64,000 bases of DNA from positions 1,368,001-1,432,000 of the forward strand of contig NZ_CP072349.1 in assembly GCF_018127965.1 (NCBI RefSeq), given 5' to 3'. Below are positions 35,601 to 44,895 of the stretch, piece by piece. The notes below the pieces were generated by a model that was not told the origin of the DNA, searched no databases, and saw nothing but the letters and a program-made list of their open reading frames with translations. The DNA is from Prevotella melaninogenica (lineage in GTDB: Bacteria > Bacteroidota > Bacteroidia > Bacteroidales > Bacteroidaceae). A program made the translations under genes and the position numbers. Positions within the stretch are counted from its first letter, which is position 1, and every line of letters starts with the position of its first letter.

Positions 35601-36097
35601 AGAGGACAAGAAGCCAGTTGTAGAAGATAAGAAACCTGCAACTGAGAAGAAGCCTATAATAGAAGAAAAGAAGCCTATAACGGAGGAGAAAAAGCCTGTA
35701 CAGGACGACAACAGCACCTACTTCATACCAGAGGAGGAACCTGCAAAGCCAACTACTCCTGTGACACCAGCTAAGCCAACAGTGCCAACAACTCCAAACA
35801 AGACAACTAAGCCTGTTATACCAGCTAAGCCTACGACTCCTGTAGCACCTGCAAAGACAACAAAACCAACGGCAACGGACAAGTCTGCTAAGCCTACAGC
35901 GCCAAAGACGCAACAGCCTTCTACACAGAAGTCGCAGACCACTCCTGTGCAGAAAAGAAGGTTTCGGATGACGGTCCGATAATCTACTTCGGTGATGAAG
36001 TTCCACAACAGAACAAGACAAACAACAAGAATAATAAAAGAACCAGCCCATCCAGAACGATATCGAAGATGAATACTACGATTTGGAGGGGTTCTAA
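32604..36097 (+). pseudogene. porW: PorW/SprE-like TPR lipoprotein of the type IX secretion system, broken by four frameshifts
   Basis: The GTG at 32604 starts a lipoprotein signal peptide (LTIISCSTKN), followed by tetratricopeptide-like repeats, as in PorW/SprE, needed for type IX secretion in relatives. The frame breaks at A4 runs at 33648-33651, 33945-33948, 35953-35956 and 36036-36039; adding one A at each gives one protein of about 1,160 residues ending NDIEDEYYDLEGF just before porX. A repetitive Lys/Pro/Thr-rich region (about 35.5-35.9 kb) precedes the C-terminus. The uniform +1 A repair argues for sequencing error; true loss would threaten the secretion system. Confidence 0.8.
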
Positions 36098-36115
36098 GGA
36101 AAGGAGATAACAACT

Positions 36116-37732
36116 ATGAGCAATGGATTGTTACTTTGGGTAGATGATGAGATTGAGTTGTTAAAGGCTCATATCATCTTCCTTGAGAAGAAAGGATACG
36201 AAGTGGTGACGGTCAGCAATGGTACTGATGCCATTGACCAATGCCAAACACAGACATTCGATCTCGTTCTCTTGGACGAGCAGATGCCTGGATTATCAGG
36301 TTTAGAGACGTTACAACGTATTAAGGAGATTCAACCTGCTACCCCTATCGTCATGGTAACGAAGAGTGAGGAGGAAGACATAATGAACCAGGCTATCGGT
36401 GCGAAGATTGCCGATTACCTCATTAAGCCTGTCAACCCTAATCAGATTCTCCTTACACTGAAGAAGAATATCCACCAAAAAGAGATTGTTACGGAAGTAA
36501 CTCAAAGCGGTTATCAGCAGAACTACCAGCAAATTGCTATGCAGATAGCCGACTGCCGAACATTCAATGATTGGAAGGAAGTCTATCGAAAGCTTGTCCA
36601 CTGGGAATTAGAACTAAGCAGTGCTGACAGCAATATGACCGAAATGCTGAAGATGCAGAAGGAAGAAGCCAACAATGGTTTTGCTAAATACATTGCCAAG
36701 AACTATCTTGACTGGGTTGCACCACAAGACAACAAAATGAGCAATAGCTTCTCTAAATTGGCTAGACAGAAGAAACAGCAGACGAACAACGCTGATAATC
36801 GTCCGTTGCTAAGTACTGATATCTTCAAAAGTAAGGTGTTCCCACTCATTGATAAAGGTGAGAAGGTATTCCTCATCGTAATTGATAACTTCCGACTCGA
36901 CCAATGGCGGATTCTCTCAAAAGAGATTGGCGACATGTTTGACATTGAAGAAGACCTCTACATGAGTATTCTTCCAACTGCCACACAGTATGCTCGTAAT
37001 GCTATTTTCAGCGGTCTTATGCCAAAGCAGATAGCAACAATGTTCCCAGAACTATGGGTAGACGAAGACGAGGAAGAAGGTAAGAACCTCAACGAGGAAC
37101 CCCTCATCCAGACACAGATAGACCGCTATCGCCGACATGATAAGTTCTCTTATCATAAGATTAACGACTCTACCGGTGCTGACAAGTTCATGCAGCAATA
37201 TAAGAACCTTGCGCAGAACGACCTCAATGTACTTGTAGTAAACTTCGTCGACATGCTTTCTCACGCTCGCACTGAGATGAGAATGATACGCGAATTAGCA
37301 AGTAACGAGAGCGCATATCGCTCTATTACGCTTAGTTGGTTCCAACATAGCGTATTGGCAGATGTATTTAAAGAGTTGGCACAGTCTGACTATAAGGTCA
37401 TCATTACAACCGATCACGGCTCTATCCGTACGACGAATCCAGTCAAGATTATCGGTGACCGCAATACAAATACCAATCTGCGTTATAAATTAGGAAAGAG
37501 CCTCAACTACGATGCACGACAGGTGTTTGCTATCAAGAATCCTCATCTTGCACAGCTGCCTGCGCCAAACCTCAGCACAAGCTATGTCTTTGCTACTGGC
37601 GACTCGTTCTTTGCCTATCCGAATAATTATAACTATTACGTCTCTTATTATAAAGATACATTCCAGCATGGAGGTATCTCAATGGAAGAGATGATTGTGC
37701 CATTGGCAACACTCAGTCCAAGGAAGAGGTAA
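36116..37732 (+). CDS. porX: PorX: response regulator with PglZ-type alkaline-phosphatase-fold domain
   Basis: A 538-residue cytoplasmic protein. Residues 1-120 are a receiver domain with acidic pocket D10-D11, phospho-acceptor D54 (VLLDEQMPG) and the Lys of LIKPVNP. A linker leads to a C-terminal PglZ-like domain (about 220-538) with FLIVIDNFRLDQW, VNFVDMLSHAR, TTDHGSIR and a final QHGGISMEEMIVPLA. The same two-domain build is PorX, which with PorY and SigP controls type IX secretion genes in Porphyromonas. Its place right after porW supports the name. No PorY kinase is seen in the window. Confidence 0.93.
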   Translation: MSNGLLLWVDDEIELLKAHIIFLEKKGYEVVTVSNGTDAIDQCQTQTFDLVLLDEQMPGLSGLETLQRIKEIQPATPIVMVTKSEEEDIMNQAIGAKIADYLIKPVNPNQILLTLKKNIHQKEIVTEVTQSGYQQNYQQIAMQIADCRTFNDWKEVYRKLVHWELELSSADSNMTEMLKMQKEEANNGFAKYIAKNYLDWVAPQDNKMSNSFSKLARQKKQQTNNADNRPLLSTDIFKSKVFPLIDKGEKVFLIVIDNFRLDQWRILSKEIGDMFDIEEDLYMSILPTATQYARNAIFSGLMPKQIATMFPELWVDEDEEEGKNLNEEPLIQTQIDRYRRHDKFSYHKINDSTGADKFMQQYKNLAQNDLNVLVVNFVDMLSHARTEMRMIRELASNESAYRSITLSWFQHSVLADVFKELAQSDYKVIITTDHGSIRTTNPVKIIGDRNTNTNLRYKLGKSLNYDARQVFAIKNPHLAQLPAPNLSTSYVFATGDSFFAYPNNYNYYVSYYKDTFQHGGISMEEMIVPLATLSPRKR

Positions 37733-37734
37733 GA

Positions 37735-37774
37735 GGAACCTCCCCCAGCCCCTCCAAAGGAGGGGTGAGTTCCC
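37735..37774. repeat. GC-rich palindrome after porX
   Basis: CCCCTCC (37749-37755) pairs with GGAGGGG (37759-37765) around AAA, inside an outer GGAAC/GTTCC pair (37735-37739 and 37769-37773). It starts three bases after the porX stop. The C/G-rich makeup differs from the AT-rich surroundings. It can act as a terminator, though no T run follows. Similar elements are common between genes in this group. Confidence 0.55.
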
Positions 37775-37965
37775 TAAAATACACTTAAGACTGAGACAGA
37801 GGATATATCTTATTAAGGGTAAGCGTGCTGAATAGCATAAACACAGGTTGTATCGTAATTGTTCGCACATCGCGGTCTATAAGATTCACTAAAACCTATA
37901 GTTCAATCCGAAAGAACGAACGACTCACAACCAACTATCACATAAACAAAGTAAAAGAAAACAAT

Positions 37966-38376
37966 ATGGAAATTACAATCAAAAGCCTCGATACTATCCA
38001 TGAGGCTGCAAAGGAATTTGTCAAAGGGATGGGCGATGGAAAGGTATTCGCTTTCTACGGAAAGATGGGTGCTGGAAAGACCACTTTTATCAAGGCTCTT
38101 TGCGAAGTCTTGGGCGTAGAAGATGTTATCACCTCCCCTACTTTCGCTATCATCAATGAATATACTGACGGTAAGGGCGACCCTATCTACCACTTTGACT
38201 TCTATCGTATCAAAAAGCTGGAAGAAGTATATGACATGGGATATGAGGACTACTTCTATAGTGGTAACCTCTGCTTGTTGGAATGGCCAGAACTCATCGA
38301 GGAAATCCTCCCTGAGAATGTCATCAAGGTTACTATCGAAGAGCAACCAGATGGTACTCGTAAGCTGAGTTGTTAA
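37966..38376 (+). CDS. tsaE: tRNA threonylcarbamoyladenosine synthesis ATPase TsaE
   Basis: A 136-residue ATPase that, with TsaB, TsaC and TsaD, makes t6A37 on ANN-decoding tRNAs. Walker A is GKMGAGKTTFIKAL (about 32-45), followed by ITSPTFAIINEY and YHFDFYRIKKLEE; the last contains a conserved Asp. LEWPELIEEILPENV is typical of the C-terminus. ATG 37966 is chosen because homology starts there; the upstream in-frame codons have no counterpart in the family. Confidence 0.93.
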   Translation: MEITIKSLDTIHEAAKEFVKGMGDGKVFAFYGKMGAGKTTFIKALCEVLGVEDVITSPTFAIINEYTDGKGDPIYHFDFYRIKKLEEVYDMGYEDYFYSGNLCLLEWPELIEEILPENVIKVTIEEQPDGTRKLSC

Positions 38377-38524
38377 CAAGAAGGGGACATCAAAAGTAGT
38401 TCATGCGAATGCGAAATATCTTTACATAAATTGCCGTTCATTGGGTAATTTAAAGGGATACAAACGCATTTTTGAGCACACTTGTAACTGTCTTGTATTC
38501 AAAACGTTACAAAACAGCAAAAGA

Positions 38525-38634
38525 AAAGGTGCTTTATAAGCCTCTTAAAGGGCGTTAGTAAGACCTCAAAAGGACGTCTTTTAGAAGTCAATTAAGGCTC
38601 AATTCGAATGCAATTAAGCATCAATTGAAAATGT
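38525..38634 (+). repeat. Family A 22-nt periodic repeat, copy 3
   Basis: Five exact 22-base units at 38525, 38547, 38569, 38591 and 38613. Unit 2 (GGGCGTTAGTAAGACCTCA) is nearly the same as unit 2 of copies 1 and 2. Units 4 and 5 both begin ATTAAG. The palindromic core of unit 3 is AAAAGGACGTCTTTT. A flank with TTCAAAACGTTACAAAACAG weakly resembles that of copies 1 and 2. The 38377-38705 gap contains otherwise only the terminator below. Confidence 0.8.
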
Positions 38635-38644
38635 ACAGATAAAA

Positions 38645-38675
38645 AATAGGACAGATCTGGTTGATTTGTCCTATT
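38645..38675 (-). terminator. Terminator of the psd-pssA-DUF4834 operon
   Basis: AATAGGACA (38645-38653) pairs with TGTCCTATT (38667-38675); on the minus strand a run of six T follows. It lies 31 bases after the DUF4834 stop. Confidence 0.8.
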
Positions 38676-38705
38676 CTGTTTATGTATGTGATCTTGTGTT
38701 ACATC

Positions 38706-38978
38706 TTATTTTTCTTGTGTATCATCAGACTCTGTGAAGTCAACATACTCACCCTCACTGTCTGGAATAACCTGCTTATGACGCTCCTCCATAGGGCGGT
38801 TATCAATGATCGTATTCTCTGTAGAGCTTGGTTCTTGATACTGATAGTCGTTAGGATTGAACTGACGACGTGTGCGTGTCATCTGCTTATAGAATGCATA
38901 AGCCACCCATAAGATAAGCACTAAAAACGCTATGAAGATGAAAAACGCAAACTTCAAAATAAAAGCAATTATTGACAT
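38706..38978 (-). CDS. DUF4834-like small membrane protein
   Basis: A 90-residue protein with a strong N-terminal membrane helix (about residues 5-30) and a hydrophilic, acidic tail containing YVDFTE near the end. It resembles the DUF4834 proteins that in Bacteroidetes follow pssA. Here it comes 19 bases after pssA, as the last gene of the phospholipid operon. Function is unknown. Confidence 0.75.
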   Translation of the reverse strand: MSIIAFILKFAFFIFIAFLVLILWVAYAFYKQMTRTRRQFNPNDYQYQEPSSTENTIIDNRPMEERHKQVIPDSEGEYVDFTESDDTQEK

Positions 38979-38997
38979 AGCTTTGAACTTATATCCC

Positions 38998-39701
38998 TTA
39001 CTGTTTTGTAGGAGATTGTTTTACGATAGCTGACAGTATCACATACCATGCAATGATGATAGCAAATGCTGAGATACCAAAGATAATAACCAATGGACAA
39101 CAAGTAATCAAGAAGAGGTACTTCACCTCATTACCCTTGAATGACCAGTGTTTGAACTTTAAAGCAAACATTGGAATCTCTGATACAAGCAGCCATGAAC
39201 TAACAAGAATACCTGCAAGGATAAAGTATAAAGCCCATGGACGAGTCTCTAACTTCTCCCCTACACCTACAAGAAGTGAACCCCAAAAGAGTGCATTCGC
39301 AGGTGTTGGCAATCCTATAAAACCTAATGCCTGACGTTCATCAAGATTGAACTTTGCAAGACGTAATGCCGAGAAAGCAGCCATAATAAGGCTGTATAAG
39401 GCAGATAATCGCGCAATGGCTCAAGAAAAACAGGATAAGACATTACGTATAACTGTGAAAAAATGATAGCTGATGGTGCTGCACCGAAAGTAATAACATC
39501 TGCCAAAGAGTCTAACTCTTTACCAATAGGAGAACTAACATTCAGTAAGCGTGCTACCATTCCATCAAAGAAATCAAACACAGCACCTATAATAATAAAT
39601 AGCAATGCTACCTCAATTTTGCCCGCAAAAGCAAAACCAATAGCGATACAACCAGAGATAAGGTTGCAACAAGTAATACTATTAGGAATATGTTTCTTCA
39701 T
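38998..39701 (-). pseudogene. pssA: CDP-diacylglycerol--serine O-phosphatidyltransferase, one frameshift
   Basis: PssA makes phosphatidylserine from CDP-diacylglycerol and serine. The first part, from 39701, holds the CDP-alcohol phosphotransferase motif (FDFFDGMVARLL through GKELDSLAD). The frame breaks near 39383-39390 after LPYTALL. One added T restores MAAFSALRLAKFNLDERQ and the remaining membrane helices, giving about 234 residues. Its start lies two bases after the psd stop. This enzyme is normally essential for phosphatidylethanolamine synthesis, so a sequencing error is the likelier cause. Confidence 0.85.
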
Positions 39702-39703
39702 CT

Positions 39704-40408
39704 TTACTTGTTATTTGGCTTCAACTTAGCAATCACTGTTTGATCACCCATTGTCGCCTGACCCATCTTAACACATACCTCAGAGCCTACTGGAAGGAAG
39801 ATATCAACACGACTACCTAACTTAATAAAACCAAGATGCTCATCAATATAACAATCTTCACCAGGCTTAGCATATGTCACAATACGACGTGCCATAGCAC
39901 CTGCAATCTGACGACAGAGGATGTCTGTGCCATCAGGAGTTGTGATGATAGTATCTGCATGTTCGTTCTCCTCACTTGCCTTAGGAAGCCAAGCCTTATG
40001 GAAGTTGCCATCAAAATGCTGTACAGACTTTACTACTCCATCTACAGGGAACCAATTGGCATGGACGTTCCATAGACTCATAAAGATTGAAATCATCAAT
40101 CGGCGGTCATGGAAATATTCGTTTTCGTCTACTTCTTCTATAACGACGATATGGCCGTCGGCAGGAGCCACGACAATACCTTCCGTATCCTCACTACCAA
40201 AATAGCGGATAGGACACCGATAGAAGTTAAGTACTATACCATAGACAGTACCGAACACGACTATAAAAATCCAAAATGGTATCTTCGTTGGAACTGCAAA
40301 CCAGAGAACCAAAGCAATAAAGACAAGACCTATACCTCCGTAGAGCAATGTATTTGTCCCTTCGTGATGGATTCTAATCTTTTTGAGTTTCTTTTTTATT
40401 TTTCCCAT
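39704..40408 (-). CDS. psd: Phosphatidylserine decarboxylase (short form)
   Basis: A 234-residue proenzyme that turns phosphatidylserine into phosphatidylethanolamine. Two N-terminal hydrophobic stretches ([13 protein letters not shown] and [10 protein letters not shown]) anchor it. The body has [14 protein letters not shown] and [23 protein letters not shown] near the C-terminus holds the Gly-Ser pair where self-cleavage should yield the pyruvoyl group. The length fits the short archaetidylserine-decarboxylase-like class usual in Bacteroidetes. First gene of the operon psd-pssA-DUF4834. Confidence 0.94.
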   Translation of the reverse strand: MGKIKKKLKKIRIHHEGTNTLLYGGIGLVFIALVLWFAVPTKIPFWIFIVVFGTVYGIVLNFYRCPIRYFGSEDTEGIVVAPADGHIVVIEEVDENEYFHDRRLMISIFMSLWNVHANWFPVDGVVKSVQHFDGNFHKAWLPKASEENEHADTIITTPDGTDILCRQIAGAMARRIVTYAKPGEDCYIDEHLGFIKLGSRVDIFLPVGSEVCVKMGQATMGDQTVIAKLKPNNK

Positions 40409-40485
40409 GGTCGATAAACGACGTATTTGTTTTGTTGCAAAGGTACTTCTTTTTTGTCATTTCCACAAATTTTCACTCTCAATCT

Positions 40486-40517
40486 TTTGTTATGTCGGCT
40501 TTTCATCGTAACTTTAC
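40486..40517 (+). promoter_or_regulatory. Promoter of dnaE
   Basis: TTTG (40486-40489) and TAACTTTAC (40509-40517) are 19 bases apart. The expected transcription start is near 40525, which fixes the ATG at 40540 as the start codon and excludes the earlier in-frame starts at 40432 and 40492. Confidence 0.6.
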
Positions 40518-40539
40518 AGCTCAAAAACGCATAAGTTCA

Positions 40540-43500
40540 ATGGAAGATTACGTACATTTACACGTCCACACCAATTATTCTATTCTTGATGGTCAGTCTA
40601 AGGTTACACGCCTTGTTGATAAGGCTATTGCAGACGGAATGAAGGGTATGGCGATTACTGATCATGGTGTGATGTTCGGCATAAAAGAGTTTGCTGACTA
40701 TTGTGCTAAGGTCAATAAAGGTAGGAAAGAGAAGGGTGAAGAGCCTTTCAAGCCTATCTTCGGATGTGAGATGTATGTAGCGCGTCGCACAATGCATGAT
40801 AAGGATAAGAGTATGCATGACAATTCAGGCTACCACCTTATCGTATTGGCAAAGAACTATACAGGATACAAGAACCTTATTAAACTTGTATCTAATGCGT
40901 GGGTAGATGGTTATTACTATCGTCCCCGAACAGACCGTGAGCAGCTTGAAAAGTATCATGAAGGACTGATTGTGTGTACGGCTTGTATTGCAGGCGAAGT
41001 CCCTAACAAGATTATCCATGATGATATCGAGGGTGCAAGAGAAGCTTGTGAATGGTATCATCGTGTCTTCGGAGATGATTTCTACCTTGAGTTGCAACGT
41101 CATGAGGTAAAAGACCCAAGTTTAGTGGCAAACCGTGAGGCTTATCCTTTACAGCAGAAAGCCAATAAAGTACTCATGAAGTTTGCACAAGAATATGGTA
41201 TAAAGATAGTATGTACCAATGACTGTCACTTCGAAGACAAGGAGACAGCCGAGGCACATGACCACTTACTCTGTCTTTCAACGAATGAAGATTTAGATGA
41301 TCCAAAGCGTATGCGCTACTCTAAACAAGAGTGGTTTAAAACGCGTTCAGAGATGAATGAGATATTCTCAGACATCCCAGAAGCAATGACAAATACGCTG
41401 GAAATCTTAAATAAGGTAGAGACTTATGATATTAATCATGGTCCTATCATGCCTTTCTTCCCGATCCCAGAAGACTTCGGAACGGAAGAAGAATGGAAAA
41501 AGAAGTTCACTGAAGAAGACTTATACAAGGAGTTTACCACCGATGAGAACGGTGAGAACCCTCTTTCCCCTGAAGAAGGACAGAAGGTTATCGACCGTTT
41601 GGGCGGCTATGAGAAGATGTATCGTATTAAGTTCGAAGCCGATTATCTTGCGAAGTTAGCCTACGATGGTGCCAAAAAGCTATATGGCGACCCTCTTTCT
41701 GACGAGGTTAAGAATCATATTCGCTTTGAGTTACACGTCATGAAGACGATGGGTTTCCCTGGTTACTTCCTCATAGTACAAGACTTTATCAATGCTGCAC
41801 GACAGGAGTTAGACGTGATGGTGGGTCCAGGTCGTGGATCAGCAGCAGGTTCTGTAGTGGCTTATTGCTTAGGAATTACACAGATAGACCCATTGAAGTA
41901 CGATCTCCTTTTTGAGCGTTTCCTCAACCCTGACCGTGTCAATCTCCCCGATATTGATACCGATTTCGATGATGATGGGCGCGGACGTGTGCTGCAGTGG
42001 GTAATGGATAAGTACGGACACGAGAACTGTGCACATATTATTACCTACTCTACGATGGCAACAAAGAACTCTATTAAGGATGTTGCCCGCGTAGAGAAAC
42101 TACCGTTAGATATCTCTAATGCCCTTTGTAAGGCGATTCCAGAACGCTTACCTGATGGCATGAAGATGAACTTAACGAATGCTATCAAGTGTACACCACT
42201 GTTGCAGAATGCAGAGGTTAGTGAAGACATAAGGGAGCGTAATACGATTAAATACGCCAAGATGCTGGAGGGAACAGTGCGTGGAACGGGTATCCATGCC
42301 TGTGGATTCATTATCTGTCGTAACCCTATTGATGAATGGGTACCTATCTCTACGGCAACAGACCCAGACTTCCCTGAGAAGAAAGTACCTGTGACCCAGT
42401 ATGATGGGCACGTGATTGAATCTACTGGTCTTATCAAGATGGACTTCCTCGGACTGAAGACTCTCTCCGAGTTGAAGGAGGCTTGCAAGGTTGTTAAGCA
42501 GACAACTGGCGACGTGATTGACCTTGAGAAGATTCCTATTGATGACGAATTGACCTACCAACTCTATCAACGTGGACAGACCGTTGGTACTTTCCAGTTT
42601 GAGTCGGCAGGTATGCAGAAGTACCTTCGTGAGCTTCATCCAACCGTGTTTGAAGACCTCATCGCCATGAATGCGCTCTATCGTCCGGGTCCAATGGATT
42701 ATATCCCAGACTTTATCAGGCGTAAACATGACCCTTCTTTGGTGAAGTACGACATCCCTTGTATGGAAAAGTACCTCAAAGATACATACGGAATCACTGT
42801 CTATCAGGAGCAGGTAATGCTTTTGAGCCGCCAGTTGGCGAACTTTACACGTGGTGAGAGTGATGCGCTTCGTAAGGCTATGGGTAAGAAGATGAAGGCT
42901 ATCGTCGACAAGATGAAGCCTAAGTTCATCAAGCAAGGACAAGAGAACGGACACGACCCACAGATACTTGAGAAGATATGGAGCGACTGGGAGAAGTTCG
43001 CCAGCTATGCTTTCAATAAGTCACATGCCACTTGCTACTCATGGGTAGCTTATCAGACAGCCTACATGAAGGCGCATTATCCAGCCGAATATATGGCTGC
43101 GTTGATGACACGTCGCTTCAGTCAGATTACCGAAATCACAAAGTTGATGGAGGAATGTAAAGCATTGAAGATTGCAACCCTTGGTCCCGATGTCAACGAG
43201 AGTCAGATTGGCTTTGGTGTGAACAAGCATGGAGAGATTCGCTTCGGACTATCTGCTATCAAGGGAATGGGTGCAAGTGCGGCTGAAAGCATTGTGCGCG
43301 AACGTGAGAAGAATGGTCCTTATAAAGATATATACGACTTTGCAGAGCGTGTCGACCTCAGTAATGTAAACCGCAAAGCATTTGAAAGCTTGGCTTATAG
43401 TGGCGGCTTCGACAGCTTCGGTTTACAGCGAGAACAATACTTTGCAGTCACTGGAAAGGGTGATTTATTCTTAGATACTATCGTCCGTTATGGGCAGCTT

Positions 43501-44259
43501 TTCCAAGCAGAAAAGGCACAACAACAGAACTCCCTATTCGGAGGTATGGATGCTGTTGATGTAGTACATCCTATCGCACCAAAGGCAGAGAAGTGGCCAG
43601 TCATTGAGAAATTAAACAAGGAGCGTGAGCTTGTTGGAATCTATCTGTCAGCCCACCCACTCGATGAATACAGTGTTGTACTGAACAATATGTGTAACAC
43701 ACATTGCTCTAAGATAGGCCGTAATACTGATATGACAGAATTGGCAAAGGCAGACGAAGTGACATTTGGCGGTATTGTCACATCCGTAAACGAACGTTTC
43801 TCACAAAAGACAGGCAAGCCTTTTGGCTTTGTCACGATAGAAGACTTTGAAGGAACGGGCGAATTAGCATTGTTTGGTGACGACTGGGCACGCTGGAACA
43901 ACCTCCTGAAGATGAACTACACCGTCTATATAACAGCTAAGTGTCAGCCTCGTTACCGCAATAATCCTGACATGTTAGAGCTAAAAGTGCAAAAGATTGA
44001 GCAACTCTATGACGTGAAAGAAAATCGTTTGGAACGCTTTACCATCTCTATGGATGCAACAGCATTAGACGATGCCTTCGTTTCGGAATTAGCAACAGTC
44101 ATCGAGGAACATATCGGTAACACACAACTTTACATACAGTTACGAACGCCAGACAACACAGTACTTATGCTAAGGAGTAAGAATGGTGGTGTTAACGTCG
44201 ACCGTACGCTGATAGACTTTATCTCATCGAATGAGAAGATGGAGTTCCATATTAATTAA
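40540..44259 (+). CDS. dnaE: DNA polymerase III alpha subunit
   Basis: A 1239-residue replicative polymerase. The N-terminal PHP domain begins directly (HLHVHTNYSILDG). The C-family polymerase core follows, with GPGRGSAAGSVVAY and the catalytic Asp residues in LPDIDTDFDDDGRG (about residues 465-485). Further on are the tandem helix-hairpin-helix region and an OB fold (VTFGGIVTSVNER, near residue 1070). Length is normal for DnaE1 (about 1160-1260). The start is set by the promoter and by the PHP domain boundary. Confidence 0.96.
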   Translation: MEDYVHLHVHTNYSILDGQSKVTRLVDKAIADGMKGMAITDHGVMFGIKEFADYCAKVNKGRKEKGEEPFKPIFGCEMYVARRTMHDKDKSMHDNSGYHLIVLAKNYTGYKNLIKLVSNAWVDGYYYRPRTDREQLEKYHEGLIVCTACIAGEVPNKIIHDDIEGAREACEWYHRVFGDDFYLELQRHEVKDPSLVANREAYPLQQKANKVLMKFAQEYGIKIVCTNDCHFEDKETAEAHDHLLCLSTNEDLDDPKRMRYSKQEWFKTRSEMNEIFSDIPEAMTNTLEILNKVETYDINHGPIMPFFPIPEDFGTEEEWKKKFTEEDLYKEFTTDENGENPLSPEEGQKVIDRLGGYEKMYRIKFEADYLAKLAYDGAKKLYGDPLSDEVKNHIRFELHVMKTMGFPGYFLIVQDFINAARQELDVMVGPGRGSAAGSVVAYCLGITQIDPLKYDLLFERFLNPDRVNLPDIDTDFDDDGRGRVLQWVMDKYGHENCAHIITYSTMATKNSIKDVARVEKLPLDISNALCKAIPERLPDGMKMNLTNAIKCTPLLQNAEVSEDIRERNTIKYAKMLEGTVRGTGIHACGFIICRNPIDEWVPISTATDPDFPEKKVPVTQYDGHVIESTGLIKMDFLGLKTLSELKEACKVVKQTTGDVIDLEKIPIDDELTYQLYQRGQTVGTFQFESAGMQKYLRELHPTVFEDLIAMNALYRPGPMDYIPDFIRRKHDPSLVKYDIPCMEKYLKDTYGITVYQEQVMLLSRQLANFTRGESDALRKAMGKKMKAIVDKMKPKFIKQGQENGHDPQILEKIWSDWEKFASYAFNKSHATCYSWVAYQTAYMKAHYPAEYMAALMTRRFSQITEITKLMEECKALKIATLGPDVNESQIGFGVNKHGEIRFGLSAIKGMGASAAESIVREREKNGPYKDIYDFAERVDLSNVNRKAFESLAYSGGFDSFGLQREQYFAVTGKGDLFLDTIVRYGQLFQAEKAQQQNSLFGGMDAVDVVHPIAPKAEKWPVIEKLNKERELVGIYLSAHPLDEYSVVLNNMCNTHCSKIGRNTDMTELAKADEVTFGGIVTSVNERFSQKTGKPFGFVTIEDFEGTGELALFGDDWARWNNLLKMNYTVYITAKCQPRYRNNPDMLELKVQKIEQLYDVKENRLERFTISMDATALDDAFVSELATVIEEHIGNTQLYIQLRTPDNTVLMLRSKNGGVNVDRTLIDFISSNEKMEFHIN

Positions 44260-44337
44260 ATCGAAAGTGGCACAATCTTTGATGATGAGTAAATAGATAG
44301 AAAAGACAATATTAATAAACTTATAAACAGAATAAAA

Positions 44338-44652
44338 ATGGAAGTAGTAATTACTAACGAGAATTTAGAGACTTACAAGAATGGTGAGTTACCATTGGTA
44401 GTTGATTTGTGGGCAACATGGTGTGGACCTTGCAAGATGATTGGTCCTATCATCTCAGAACTTGCTGAAGAGTACGACGGTAAGATTGTTGTAGGCAAGT
44501 GTGATGTTGAGGAGAATGATGACGTAGCCATTGATTTCGGTGTACGTAACATCCCAACCATCCTCTTCTTTAAGGGTGGTCAGTTGGTAGACAAGTTTGT
44601 TGGTGCAGCTTCAAAGGACGTTCTCAAAGAGAAGTTCGACGCTCTGCTCTAA
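44338..44652 (+). CDS. trxA: Thioredoxin
   Basis: A 104-residue thioredoxin with the redox site WCGPCK (about residues 28-33), a cis-Pro in RNIPTILFF and GAASKDVLKEKF at the C-terminus. It reduces cytoplasmic disulfides. It lacks a signal peptide. It lies 78 bases after dnaE and is followed by a strong terminator. Confidence 0.95.
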   Translation: MEVVITNENLETYKNGELPLVVDLWATWCGPCKMIGPIISELAEEYDGKIVVGKCDVEENDDVAIDFGVRNIPTILFFKGGQLVDKFVGAASKDVLKEKFDALL

Positions 44653-44671
44653 GCTAAACACTTATAAATAT

Positions 44672-44719
44672 AAAGCCATATCAGTAATCCTTTGATAGGA
44701 TTCTGGTATGGCTTTTTTT
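44672..44719 (+). terminator. Terminator after trxA
   Basis: AAAGCCATA (44672-44680) pairs with TATGGCTTT (44707-44715), with a second AATCCT/AGGATT pairing inside, and is followed by T residues. Confidence 0.85.
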
Positions 44720-44816
44720 ATACATAAAGCCTCACAACTAAACCACCTCACAACTAAAAAAGACACATTAAACTGAAAGTTTTTCCTTTTTTTTTATTAG
44801 TAAGCATATAATTTTA

Positions 44817-44824
44817 TATCTTTG
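44817..44824 (+). promoter_or_regulatory. -7 promoter element of the outer-membrane barrel gene
   Basis: TATCTTTG followed by C is a perfect TAnnTTTG. The ATG at 44896 then has a leader of about 65 bases. Confidence 0.6.
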
Positions 44825-44895
44825 CGATAGAAACCTATCGCTTTTTAAAAGCGCAACTGAATTTGAACCTTTCAATTCACTTTACTTCATTAGTT

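Noticed and set aside
35389..36051. Long minus-strand open frame rich in Cys, Leu, Arg and Trp
   Set aside because: It lies antisense to the repetitive Lys/Pro/Thr region of porW; its odd makeup mirrors that repeat and no homologous features or start signal are seen.
42172..42954. 260-codon minus-strand open frame
   Set aside because: Entirely antisense to the polymerase core of dnaE, with no family motif.
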